From Ruminococcus sp. (GTDB lineage Bacteria > Bacillota > Clostridia > Oscillospirales > Ruminococcaceae): a stretch of 12,654 nt of DNA. The first letter of the stretch is position 1. Every line of letters begins with the position of its first letter. The translations under genes were made by a program, and so were the position numbers. Where the stretch lies: contig JAILFF010000208.1 in NCBI GenBank assembly GCA_024697705.1, positions 1 through 12,654 of the forward strand, written 5' to 3'. The notes under the pieces were generated by a model. The model ran no database searches and had not been told where the DNA came from. It saw nothing but the letters and a program-made list of their open reading frames with translations. Positions 1 through 6,724 of the stretch are shown here, in pieces.

Positions 1-1745
1 CCCGCAGAATAAGGCAGAGTCAGCGGCGCAAGATCGGGACAGGAGATGACCATATCGTACTTGCCCTCATCAAGGCTGCTAAGGTTTACCGTGCCGTCGG
101 AAGCGGGAGCAACAGTCTTTACCGTCTCGCCTTTTTCATTATAAATCGTGACCTTCATATTAGAGGGTTTGATGTTCTCTGCGGCAGACTTGACGATCAC
201 TGCCTGATTGCTGTCATTATTGTAGTTCATGCCCAATATATTGTTCACGGAAGCATAGTTTTCGCCCTCCGTGCCTTTTACGTAGCGAACGACAAAGCCC
301 TTGACAGCCGTCGGCTCGCCGGTGGTCTTATCGGTGGCAAATCCGAATGCAGCTTCACCTATCGAGTTTACTCCCGACGGAACAGTCACGGAGGTCAGCG
401 ACGTACAGTCGAGAAACGCTCCGCTGCCGATATCGGTAACGCTTTCGGGAATAATTACGCTTGTAATGCCCGCTGCTCCCTCGAATGCTCTGTCGGAAAT
501 ACTCTTCGTTCCGTTCGGGATAGCTACAAGACCCTTTGCTCTCTTACCGCTTACAACAATATTATTTACGATGATAAGCGGCGAGGCATTCTTCTGCTCC
601 GTAAACCACTTTGTCGATTCAAAAGCCGTGGTGCCTATACTCTCGACGCTCTCGGGGAAAGATATTTCCGCGAGGTTTGTACAGCCCTCAAACGCATGAT
701 CGGCGATAGCAGCCAGTCCCTCCAGAAATTCGATGCTTTTAAGCCCCTTGCAGTTATAAAAAGCATACCCCGAGATATCGGACATATTGTTGCTCAGTGA
801 AACGGCTGAAAGACTTTTGCACCCCGAGAACGCTCCGTAAGGCACGCAGCTCAATCCCGCGGGAAGATCGGCGCTTTTCAGCGACGTGCAGCCCGTGAAG
901 GCACCGATACCGAGATCGGTAAGATCGCTGTTGAGAGTCACGGATGTCAGACCCGTGCAATTTTTAAAGGCATAATCGCCGACCGACTTGACTCCCGAAG
1001 GCAGTACGACCGATGTGATCGCCGAATTGCCCGAAAATGCCGATCCGCAGACGCTCTTAACTCCCGAAGGAACGCTGACCGCGCCCGACGCGCCCGAGCC
1101 GTCAAGCAAAAAGCCGTTATATACCGAAAGACCGTTCTTGCTGAGCCTGCTGAGCCATGAAGAATCGGTAAAAGCGCCGTCGCCGATATAATCTACGCTG
1201 TCGGCGAATTCTACGTCGAAAAGATTAAGGCAGCCCGCAAAAGCTTCGTCGCCGAGCTCGGTAACCCCGCTGCTCAGCTTCGCGCTCGTAAGCTTGAAGC
1301 AATCGCTGAAAGCTCGGTCGCCGACGGTAGATACCGTTCCGGGAACGGTGACACTTTCCAGTCCGCAGCCGTAGAAGGCGTAATTTCCGATATCGGTAAT
1401 GGTGCTTGCCAGTGTAAGGCTTTGAAGATTTGAAAAACCGTAAAACGCGGAATCACCGATCGAGGTAACGCCGCTGCTTACAACTACCTTTGTAACATCA
1501 TCCGAAAAGAAAAGGAAAGGCGATCTGCCGAGTGAATAATCGTCCATATCGCCCGTACCCGAAATGGTAAGCACATCGCCATTCAGCTCATAATTAACGC
1601 TCTCGCCGCAGCTGCCCGAAGTGACCTCGGCGGAGGCGATAATATCCCCGGTCAGCGGAAGCACCGCAGCGCCGCCCTGAATACCCGACACTGCAAGCAC
1701 AAGCGCGGCAGCGGCGCACAGTAATCTTTTTGTTCTTTTACACAT
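1..1745 (-). CDS. Secreted BspA-type leucine-rich repeat protein, C-terminus beyond left edge
   Basis: An uninterrupted frame of 581 codons runs from ATG at 1745 to the left edge without a stop. The start is fixed by GGAGG at 1753-1757, 7 nt upstream. Residues 1-39 are a signal peptide (MCKRTKR, then a hydrophobic core, then IASA). Residues about 40-75 hold the module SGSCGESVNYEL...LTISGTGDM that typically opens such proteins. From about 85 to 455 there are about 14-15 repeats of the LRR_5 (BspA/TpLRR) type, each like 'SGVxSVGDYAFxNCTxLTSVTLP'. They are broken twice by short inserts (around NGFLLDG and IVVSGKR). After the repeats comes a sequence like GFVVRYVKGTEGENYA, then a beta-rich segment with NLSSLDEGKYDMVISC, resembling a prealbumin-like linker. 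The protein should be exported and used for binding at the surface or outside the cell; the ligand is unknown. The family call is firm, the function is not. Confidence 0.93.
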   Translation of the reverse strand, partial: MCKRTKRLLCAAAALVLAVSGIQGGAAVLPLTGDIIASAEVTSGSCGESVNYELNGDVLTISGTGDMDDYSLGRSPFLFFSDDVTKVVVSSGVTSIGDSAFYGFSNLQSLTLASTITDIGNYAFYGCGLESVTVPGTVSTVGDRAFSDCFKLTSAKLSSGVTELGDEAFAGCLNLFDVEFADSVDYIGDGAFTDSSWLSRLSKNGLSVYNGFLLDGSGASGAVSVPSGVKSVCGSAFSGNSAITSVVLPSGVKSVGDYAFKNCTGLTSVTLNSDLTDLGIGAFTGCTSLKSADLPAGLSCVPYGAFSGCKSLSAVSLSNNMSDISGYAFYNCKGLKSIEFLEGLAAIADHAFEGCTNLAEISFPESVESIGTTAFESTKWFTEQKNASPLIIVNNIVVSGKRAKGLVAIPNGTKSISDRAFEGAAGITSVIIPESVTDIGSGAFLDCTSLTSVTVPSGVNSIGEAAFGFATDKTTGEPTAVKGFVVRYVKGTEGENYASVNNILGMNYNNDSNQAVIVKSAAENIKPSNMKVTIYNEKGETVKTVAPASDGTVNLSSLDEGKYDMVISCPDLAPLTLPYSA

Positions 1746-1838
1746 ACTTTTTCCTCCCAAAAAATGCTTATTAAACATTATTTACGTGATAAAGCATACC
1801 GCGGACGGGACTATCCGCCCGAAAAAATGCATATAATA

Positions 1839-1867
1839 ATTATACACTTTTTTCGAGCGTCTTTCAA
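1839..1867 (-). promoter_or_regulatory. Sigma-A promoter of the leucine-rich repeat gene, with structured leader
   Basis: On the minus strand TTGAAA (1862-1867) and TATAAT (1839-1844) are separated by exactly 17 bp. Transcription should start near 1832, giving a leader of about 87 nt. The leader contains a short hairpin (arms GCGGA/TCCGC, 1801-1818) and two copies of GCATTTTTT, the second directly before the GGAGG ribosome site. No known riboswitch class was recognised. Confidence 0.85.
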
Positions 1868-1927
1868 TAGTCGCATAAGCCCAAATCACCAATTCCTGAC
1901 CCGAGAAATTGTGCATAAGCTACAAAC

Positions 1928-1966
1928 AAGCAAAAACCGGCACTGCTTATGGGCGGTACCGGCTTT
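1928..1966 (-). terminator. Intrinsic terminator of the small lipoprotein gene
   Basis: Read on the minus strand, AAAGCCGG (1959-1966) pairs with CCGGTTTT (1933-1940), with one G-T pair. The stem continues inward through TAC/GTG and GC/GC with one C-A mismatch to a 6-nt loop CCATAA. The right arm ends in a T run followed by more T-rich sequence. It lies 21 nt after the lipoprotein stop codon. Confidence 0.7.
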
Positions 1967-1987
1967 GCTGCCTTGTTCTGTTTTACG

Positions 1988-2362
1988 TTATCTCAGAACG
2001 TCATCGACTATGCTCTCCGTAGCGTCAAGACCGCCGTTGATGCCGTCCGCGACATCGTCGGTGATCTCATCTGCCTTGTCGGCGGCTTTATCGGCGGCTG
2101 AATCTGCCCGCTCGGGGAGGGTGCGGGTATCGTTCGTCGTAGTCTCGCCGCGGTCCCCCTCGCCGGTGCTCACCTCACTGCGGCTCGTGGAAGCAGCCGT
2201 ATCGGAATAGCGCGTGGTGGTGGTCACGGTGCTGCCCCTGTCGGTGACGCTCTCCCTTGAATCGTTGTAGGTGTCGGGAGCGCCGTCAAGCGCCGAACAA
2301 CCCGAAAGCACCGCGGCGGCAAGCGCACCTGCCGCGAAAGGAATGATCGGTAATCTCTTCAT
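1988..2362 (-). CDS. Small Ser/Thr/Asp-rich lipoprotein, unknown function
   Basis: 124 codons from ATG 2362, preceded by AAAGGA (2372-2377) at 9 nt. An in-frame TTG further up overlaps this ribosome site and is not the likely start. Residues 1-21 form a lipoprotein signal: MKRLP, an Ala-rich hydrophobic core, and the lipobox LSGC with the lipidated cysteine at 22. The mature part is low-complexity and very polar (many S, T, D, R, including STVTTTTRYSD), with no further cysteine. The last 40 residues become Ala/Asp/Lys-rich (AADKAADKADEITDDVADG) and should form an amphipathic helix. I do not recognise a family. It should be anchored to the outer face of the membrane. It has its own promoter and terminator and so appears monocistronic. 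Confidence 0.8.
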   Translation of the reverse strand: MKRLPIIPFAAGALAAAVLSGCSALDGAPDTYNDSRESVTDRGSTVTTTTRYSDTAASTSRSEVSTGEGDRGETTTNDTRTLPERADSAADKAADKADEITDDVADGINGGLDATESIVDDVLR

Positions 2363-2409
2363 ATCAAACTGTCCTTTCAATAATGAATTTTGCCCGAAAT
2401 ATGCCGGCT

Positions 2410-2465
2410 GATAATATTATCTTCCGTTTGAACGAAAATATACTCTTCAAACCGCAAACACTCAA
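2410..2465 (-). promoter_or_regulatory. Putative promoter and operator-like repeats of the lipoprotein gene
   Basis: The best minus-strand promoter is TTGAGT (2460-2465), 17 bp, TATATT (2437-2442), weaker than the other promoters here. Between it and the gene lies a perfect 12-bp palindrome, GATAATATTATC (2410-2421). CAAACCG occurs twice on the plus strand (inside CTTCAAACCG and CTCAAACCG) around the promoter, and CGTTTGAACG lies downstream of the -10 box. These could be operator sites, but the AT-rich context makes chance matches likely. Confidence 0.4.
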
Positions 2466-2526
2466 ACCGTGAAACATTCATAGGTTTATTTTTCCCTGTT
2501 TATTTGAAAACAATTTGTAAAAGCTA

Positions 2527-2555
2527 TTGAAAAAGGCGCGATTCTGTGGTATAAT
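2527..2555 (+). promoter_or_regulatory. Sigma-A promoter of yajC with extended -10
   Basis: TTGAAA (2527-2532), 17-bp spacer, TATAAT (2550-2555), with TG one base upstream of the -10 box (TGGTATAAT). Transcription should begin near 2562, leaving a leader of about 25 nt that carries the ribosome site GGAAAGGA. Confidence 0.9.
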
Positions 2556-2587
2556 TACTTTATCTATTTTGGAAAGGAAAGTATGCC

Positions 2588-2920
2588 ATGAACATTTTTG
2601 CACTCACCGTACTTACGGCAAACCAGCAGGCAAGCTCGTATCAGATGTATTCGTCGATCATCATGATCGGACTTGTAATATTTTTCTTCTATTTCCTGAT
2701 ACTTCGTCCTCAGAAAAAGCAGGAAAAAAAGGAAAAGGAAATGCGCGACAATCTTGAAGTGGGCGACGAGGTAGTAACAAACGGCGGCATAGTCGGCATA
2801 ATCTTCTCGATAAAAGACGATACCGTGCTTATTGAGACCGGAAGCGACCGCAGCAAGATCAGAGTAATGAAGTGGGCAATTGCAAGAAACAACACCGTTC
2901 ACGATACTGACGAGAAGTGA
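2588..2920 (+). CDS. yajC: Preprotein translocase accessory subunit YajC
   Basis: YajC is a small single-pass membrane protein that associates with SecDF and the SecYEG channel in protein export. The 110 residues match the family: a short N-terminal segment outside, one membrane helix at about 22-39, the signature FYFLILRPQKK at 34-44, a charged stretch (KKQEKKEKE), and a small cytoplasmic domain with VGDEVVTNGGIVG (58-70). The start at 2588 is 9 nt after AGGA (2575-2578). A second ATG at 2583 opens a two-codon frame, ATG CCA TGA, whose stop overlaps the real start codon. The secD/secF genes that often accompany yajC are not next to it here. The gene probably shares its transcript with the next gene. 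Confidence 0.95.
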   Translation: MNIFALTVLTANQQASSYQMYSSIIMIGLVIFFFYFLILRPQKKQEKKEKEMRDNLEVGDEVVTNGGIVGIIFSIKDDTVLIETGSDRSKIRVMKWAIARNNTVHDTDEK

Positions 2921-2954
2921 TTTATTCGGCAGCTGTGCTGTCAGGTGATGTGTT

Positions 2955-3296
2955 TTGAAAAGCAGAAAGGGCTATCTTGAATATCGTGATAAATGCAGAA
3001 GGCTTGCGGAATACGGCGGCAGAATGAGCGGAGAATGTCCGTTCTGCGGCGGAAACAATATTTTTGATATTGCGATGTATGATGCTAAGTTCTGTATGGA
3101 CTGCGATAAATGGCTCGAGGATGTCTGCGGCGATCCGGAATGTACGTTTTGTGCGCAGAGACCTTACTCCCCTTCGGGAGTGCTTTTTGAACCGCCGCCG
3201 TTCCCACGGTTTAACGGTTCAAAGGATTGGCGCAGAATGAATTATCAGCATAAGACCGACGGTGCGAAACGCCATACACAAAGATACAGGATTTAA
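2955..3296 (+). CDS. Small cysteine-rich, probably zinc-binding protein of unknown function
   Basis: 113 codons starting at TTG 2955, supported by AGGTG (2943-2947) at 7 nt; the nearest upstream ATG (2948) is out of frame. There is no signal peptide or membrane helix, so it should be cytosolic. The middle holds three cysteine pairs: CPFC (28-31), CMDC (47-50) and C58-x4-C63-xx-C66 (in CGDPECTFC), suggesting one zinc ribbon plus extra ligands. Both flanks are basic and rich in Arg, Lys and Tyr, and the C-terminus ends in KRHTQRYRI; this could favour nucleic-acid or ribosome contact, but that is inference. It follows yajC by 34 bp with no promoter or terminator between and is followed by a strong terminator, so the two are probably co-transcribed. 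I do not recognise the family. Confidence 0.75.
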   Translation: MKSRKGYLEYRDKCRRLAEYGGRMSGECPFCGGNNIFDIAMYDAKFCMDCDKWLEDVCGDPECTFCAQRPYSPSGVLFEPPPFPRFNGSKDWRRMNYQHKTDGAKRHTQRYRI

Positions 3297-3303
3297 TTAT
3301 TTT

Positions 3304-3336
3304 TCCCGCGTTCATTAGGGGCGCGGGATTATTTTT
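3304..3336 (+). terminator. Intrinsic terminator of the yajC transcript
   Basis: TCCCGCG (3304-3310) pairs perfectly with CGCGGGA (3322-3328) across an 11-nt loop, followed by TTATTTTT. It lies 8 nt after the stop codon of the small cysteine-rich gene. Confidence 0.9.
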
Positions 3337-3353
3337 GCCATAATAGCAAATAC

Positions 3354-3385
3354 AAAAAGGCTGTGCAGCCAAAGACCGCACAGCC
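3354..3385 (-). terminator. Intrinsic terminator of gap
   Basis: On the minus strand GGCTGTGC (revcomp of 3378-3385) pairs with GCACAGCC (revcomp of 3359-3366) across an 11-nt loop, followed by TTTTT. It is 32 nt past the gap stop codon and only 17 bp from the yajC-unit terminator on the opposite strand, so the two convergent transcripts are each closed by their own hairpin. Confidence 0.92.
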
Positions 3386-3417
3386 CCAAAAAGTTTGTAT
3401 CTGTTTAAAACAGTTGA

Positions 3418-4455
3418 TTAGCCGAGCTCAGCGAAGAACTTGATGGTTCTTACCATCTGGCTGGTGTAGCTGTTCTCGTTGTCATACCAGGAAACAACCT
3501 GTACCTGATAGCAGTCATCGGAGATCTTGGAAACCATGGTCTGAGTAGCATCGAACAGCGAGCCGAATCTCATGCCGATAACATCGGAGGAAACGATCTG
3601 ATCCTCGTTGTAGCCGAAGCTCTCGGAAGCAGCAGCCTTCATAGCAGCGTTGATGCCTTCCTTGGTAACGTCCTTGCCCTTAACAACAGCGGTAAGGATA
3701 GTGGTGGAACCGGTCGGTACAGGAACTCTCTGAGCAGAGCCGATGAGCTTGCCGTTCAGCTCGGGGATAACAAGACCTATTGCCTTAGCAGCACCGGTGC
3801 TGTTGGGAACGATATTGGCAGCGCCTGCTCTTGCTCTTCTCAGGTCGCCCTTTCTGTGAGGACCGTCAAGGATCATCTGGTCGCCGGTGTAAGCATGAAT
3901 GGTGCTCATGATACCGCTCTGGATAGGAGCATAGTCGTTAAGAGCCTTAGCCATAGGAGCAAGGCAGTTGGTGGTGCAGGAAGCAGCGGAGATGATCTTG
4001 TCTTCCTTGGTAAGGGTGTTCTCGTTAACGGAGAATACGATGGTCTTAAGATCATTGCCTGCGGGAGCAGAGATAACAACCTTCTTAGCGCCGGCGTCGA
4101 TGTGAGCCTGGCTCTTGTCCTTGGAGCAGTAGAAACCGGTGCACTCGAGAACAACGTCTACGCCGATCTCGCCCCAGGGAAGCTCAGCAGCGTTAGCCTT
4201 AGCATAGATCTGAAGGGTCTTGCCGTCTACGGTAATGGTGTTAGCCTCATCGTCAGCCTCTACGGTGTGAAGGCCTTCGCCGATCTTGCCGCAGTAGCCG
4301 CCCTGAGCGGTATCATACTTGAGAAGCTGAGCGAGCATGGAAGGCTTGGTAAGGTCGTTGATAGCAACGATCTCATAACCCTCAGCGCCAAACATCTGTC
4401 TGAACGCAAGACGACCGATACGGCCAAAACCATTAATAGCAACTTTAACTGACAT
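3418..4455 (-). CDS. gap: Type I glyceraldehyde-3-phosphate dehydrogenase
   Basis: Catalyses the NAD- and phosphate-dependent oxidation of glyceraldehyde 3-phosphate to 1,3-bisphosphoglycerate in glycolysis, in the cytosol as a tetramer. The 345 residues are of normal family length. The N-terminus has the Rossmann dinucleotide motif INGFGRIGR (7-15); Asp34 in AINDL fits NAD preference. The catalytic motif SCTTNCLAP has the nucleophile Cys160, and HAYTGDQ carries the assisting histidine. The C-terminal SWYDNENSY is also typical. ATG 4455 is chosen because GGAGG (4466-4470) precedes it by 10 nt; upstream in-frame extension lacks a ribosome site. It has its own strong promoter and terminator and is probably monocistronic, as expected for a highly expressed gene. 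Codon choice is noticeably more uniform than in the neighbours (AAC, GGT/GGC, AAG dominate), consistent with high expression. Confidence 0.98.
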   Translation of the reverse strand: MSVKVAINGFGRIGRLAFRQMFGAEGYEIVAINDLTKPSMLAQLLKYDTAQGGYCGKIGEGLHTVEADDEANTITVDGKTLQIYAKANAAELPWGEIGVDVVLECTGFYCSKDKSQAHIDAGAKKVVISAPAGNDLKTIVFSVNENTLTKEDKIISAASCTTNCLAPMAKALNDYAPIQSGIMSTIHAYTGDQMILDGPHRKGDLRRARAGAANIVPNSTGAAKAIGLVIPELNGKLIGSAQRVPVPTGSTTILTAVVKGKDVTKEGINAAMKAAASESFGYNEDQIVSSDVIGMRFGSLFDATQTMVSKISDDCYQVQVVSWYDNENSYTSQMVRTIKFFAELG

Positions 4456-4524
4456 AGAACATTTACCTCCATATAAAAATTGTTCAGTCACGGCAGCAGA
4501 ATTATCTCCGCAGCCCATATGATA

Positions 4525-4553
4525 ATTATACTACAATCCGAGTTGTTTTTCAA
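4525..4553 (-). promoter_or_regulatory. Sigma-A promoter of gap
   Basis: Minus strand TTGAAA (4548-4553), 17-bp spacer, TATAAT (4525-4530), identical in both hexamers and spacing to the promoters of yajC and the leucine-rich repeat gene. Upstream (4554-4620) is very A/T-rich with A-tracts on the minus strand, which would suit an UP-like element. The leader would be about 60 nt. No clear terminator hairpin separates it from dprA, so some read-through from dprA is possible. Confidence 0.9.
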
Positions 4554-4626
4554 GTGTTTTTTTCAAAATATTGTGATTTTTTTTTGAAATTTTGCCTATT
4601 TGTAAAATTGCAACAAAAAAAAGCGT

Positions 4627-5517
4627 TTACAGGCAAAATAATTCACGTTCTTCAACGATGCGGTCATATATTTCCGTGGGGTCGAGCGCAAGCAGAGCGC
4701 CGTCGGAAAGAAGTCCCGCCTGCCCCGCGTACCGATCCGAAAAAATATCATGCGGCGGGCAGACATAGATATCCCTGCCCTGATCGAGCGCGTGAGAAGC
4801 GGTATTCAGCGCCCCGCTGTGAGAATTCGCCTCCGTAACGATCACGCAGTCGGAAAGCCCCGCGATGAGCCGATTCCTGACCTTGAAGTAATCCTTCTGC
4901 GGTCTTTGAGTAGGGAAATATTCCGAAACGACAGCCCCGTGACGGGCGATGTCCTTTTTCAGACTCTGCTTTCCCTTCGGGTAATCGTAAAGAATACCGC
5001 AGCCCAAAACCGCCGCGGTAACGCTGCCCGCATACATGGCGGCTGCGTGTGCGGCGGTATCGACTCCGTTGGCAAAGCCGCTGATTATTGCCGCTCCCAT
5101 TTTAGCAAGCTCACCCGCGAAATACTCGGTCACTCGAACGGAATAATCGCTCGGTTCGCGGCAGCCGACCACAGCCGCCGAAGGAATACCCTTGAAAAGC
5201 GAGATATCTCCCATCACGAAAAGCAGTATCGGCGGCACGTCAAGATGTTTAAGCATATCGGGAAAGGCTTCGTCATCGGGAGCGACTATGCTTATCCCGT
5301 ACCGACGGCAGACATCAAAGATACCCTCGAACTGCCCGTCCGTGAGCCGCCGCAGCGCCCTTGCGAAGCTATCGCCGTCAAGCCTGCTGTCGGTCATCAT
5401 TCGCCGATAGCTGCCGAGCGGGTCGCTTTCCGAAATATACTCGGTGTAAAAATGATTTCCCGCCCCGAACACCGAAAGCAGTTTCAGACGTTCAATAATG
5501 CCAAGCTTTTCCATCAT
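4627..5517 (-). CDS. dprA: DNA-processing protein DprA (Smf)
   Basis: DprA binds incoming single-stranded DNA and loads RecA during natural transformation; it is also widespread in bacteria with no known competence. The 296-residue length is close to Bacillus and Streptococcus DprA, with no added C-terminal winged-helix domain. The N-terminal 90 residues are the variable helical part. The Rossmann-like core runs from about 95 to 280 with the hallmarks VVGCREPSDYS (116-126), IISGFANGVDTAAH (144-157) and FKVRNRLIAGLS (211-222), followed by SHSGALNTA. The stretch usually reading VPG-N-IFS is here CPPHDIFS, a small deviation. Start choice is uncertain: ATG 5517, ATG 5514 or GTG 5523; only a weak AGAAAG precedes them. 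It begins 21 bp after the maf stop, so maf-dprA form one unit. Confidence 0.93.
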   Translation of the reverse strand: MMEKLGIIERLKLLSVFGAGNHFYTEYISESDPLGSYRRMMTDSRLDGDSFARALRRLTDGQFEGIFDVCRRYGISIVAPDDEAFPDMLKHLDVPPILLFVMGDISLFKGIPSAAVVGCREPSDYSVRVTEYFAGELAKMGAAIISGFANGVDTAAHAAAMYAGSVTAAVLGCGILYDYPKGKQSLKKDIARHGAVVSEYFPTQRPQKDYFKVRNRLIAGLSDCVIVTEANSHSGALNTASHALDQGRDIYVCPPHDIFSDRYAGQAGLLSDGALLALDPTEIYDRIVEERELFCL

Positions 5518-5538
5518 GACCACGCTTTCTTACGCTGT

Positions 5539-6132
5539 TCACAGGATACTCCGCAGCATTTGACAAAGCGAATTTACGGGGAGACCCACGATCGTGTAGT
5601 AATCGCCGACGATCTTCCTCACCATCAGACCGCCGAGCCCCTGGATACCGTAGGCGCCCGCTTTGTCCATCGGCTCGCCCGAATCGACGTATTCCTTGAT
5701 GTCCGTCTCGGTAAGCTCGGAAAACGTAACGCTTGAGGTCTCCATGTGCTTGTGGTACTTTCCGTTGTAATAAACGCACAGTCCGCTCGAAACGAAATGC
5801 GTTTTTCCCGAAAGCTCGCGGAGCATCCTTTCGGCGTCGAGCTTGTTTTTGGGCTTGCCGAATATCTTGTTGTCGCAGATGACAGCCGTATCGCAGGCGA
5901 TGACCACCGTGTTTTCATCGGGGGAGAGCCGTCCTACGACCTCTTGGCACTTCTGCTCGGCAAGAACGACCGTCACAAACATCGGCGTGGTTCCGACAGG
6001 TATTATCTCGTCGCCGTAAGCGGGGCAGATCTCAAAATCACTCACGATAGACGAAAGCAGTTCCTTGCGTCTCGGCGACTGCGACGCCAGTATCACCCGC
6101 TTAGTTTTAAGCTTCTCATTCAGTCCAAACAT
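5539..6132 (-). CDS. maf: Maf-type nucleoside triphosphate pyrophosphatase (dTTP/UTP type)
   Basis: Maf proteins hydrolyse non-canonical or excess nucleotides to the monophosphate and pyrophosphate; they are linked to septum control and genome hygiene. The 197 residues contain the full set: ILASQSPRRKELL (14-26), the catalytic Asp81 in ACDTAV, GKP (92-94), and DKAGAYGIQGLGG followed by VGDYYTIVGLPV. The GAYGIQG form is typical of the dTTP/UTP (YhdE) branch rather than the 7-methyl-GTP (YceF) branch. ATG 6132 has GGAAAGGG 8-10 nt upstream; the in-frame TTG at 6153 overlaps that site and is rejected. The ribosome site follows directly on the T-run of a strong terminator (6152-6179), so the promoter of the maf-dprA pair is not obvious. 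Confidence 0.95.
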   Translation of the reverse strand: MFGLNEKLKTKRVILASQSPRRKELLSSIVSDFEICPAYGDEIIPVGTTPMFVTVVLAEQKCQEVVGRLSPDENTVVIACDTAVICDNKIFGKPKNKLDAERMLRELSGKTHFVSSGLCVYYNGKYHKHMETSSVTFSELTETDIKEYVDSGEPMDKAGAYGIQGLGGLMVRKIVGDYYTIVGLPVNSLCQMLRSIL

Positions 6133-6151
6133 AAAGAATACTTCCCTTTCC

Positions 6152-6179
6152 AAAAAACAGCCCTGAATTTACAGGGCTG
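6152..6179 (-). terminator. Strong intrinsic terminator directly upstream of maf
   Basis: Minus strand CAGCCCTG pairs perfectly with CAGGGCTG (8 bp, 6-nt loop; arms 6158-6165 and 6172-6179) and is followed by TTTTTT (6152-6157). It ends the double zinc-ribbon transcript 38 nt after that stop codon. The T-run merges into the maf ribosome site (GGAAAGGG), leaving no room for a normal promoter between terminator and maf. The only -10-like box nearby is TATAAA in the stretch 6180-6217, without a good -35 box. Confidence 0.92.
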
Positions 6180-6217
6180 CGTATCGGGTCTGATTTTATA
6201 CAGATCGGATCAGCCGA

Positions 6218-6724
6218 TCAGCCGTCGAGCCTTGCGCCGCAGCTGGAGCAGAAATCCGCGTCGGGAGTCTCGACAAATCCGCAGCTCGGGCAGATCTTCT
6301 CTTTTTTGCCGTCGGCATTTACCGCCTCGACGACAACGTCCTCAGCCGCGATCTCCTCGGACTTGGGCTTTTCGACCTTAGTGCCGCAGTAGGGGCAGAA
6401 GAGCGAATCCGCCGTCAGATCCTTTCCGCAGTTGATGCACTTGCTGAAGCCGCGAAGCTCCTTTAACTGATCGTTCAGAGCGGTATTGCGCTCGACAAGC
6501 GCGTCGATCTCCGATGAAAGCTGGAGAACCTCCTCGTCGGTGATGCCGTCCATAAGCCTTGCCTTAACTGCCACACCGATGCTCTTCATGAGCTTGTCGA
6601 TCTGATTGGTATTGGCGTTTATCTCGCTGTTGATCTTCGTGGTCTCCGCCATTTTCTTGGCAGAATTTGAAAGATTGCTTGCTCCGTTCGATATCTTCTC
6701 GCCAAGTCCTTCAAAAAAACCCAT
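6218..6724 (-). CDS. Double zinc-ribbon protein with N-terminal coiled coil
   Basis: 168 codons from ATG 6724, with AGAGG 9 nt upstream; the in-frame TTG at 6787 lacks a ribosome site and is rejected. Residues 1-90 are helical and polar (KKMAETTKINSEINANTNQ...), with heptad-like spacing suggesting a coiled coil. Two zinc ribbons follow: C96xxC99...C110xxC113 and C145xxC148...C159xxC162, both ending in the CGxxL/K style of zinc-ribbon_2 domains. The ribbons are joined by an acidic linker (about 118-142). There is no signal peptide or membrane helix. Proteins with this layout are common in Clostridia and uncharacterised; zinc binding is expected and protein-protein contact is likely. It lies 79 bp after the SpoIID-like gene; no own promoter is clear, and a terminator follows. 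Confidence 0.85.
   Translation of the reverse strand: MGFFEGLGEKISNGASNLSNSAKKMAETTKINSEINANTNQIDKLMKSIGVAVKARLMDGITDEEVLQLSSEIDALVERNTALNDQLKELRGFSKCINCGKDLTADSLFCPYCGTKVEKPKSEEIAAEDVVVEAVNADGKKEKICPSCGFVETPDADFCSSCGARLDG

Noticed and set aside
1647..1661. LPLTG, matching the LPxTG sorting motif, in the leucine-rich repeat protein
   Set aside because: It lies at residues 29-33, at the end of the signal peptide, not at the C-terminus before a membrane helix and basic tail, so it cannot be a sorting signal.
4554..4626. Terminator after dprA
   Set aside because: Only a weak TGTAAA/TTTACA pairing with a long loop is present in the A/T-rich sequence, not a convincing GC stem with T-run.
4750..5736. 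Long plus-strand open frame (328 codons) opposite dprA and maf
   Set aside because: It runs antisense to two clearly recognised genes, has no ribosome site, and its product has no recognisable domain; it is an effect of GC-rich codon positions.
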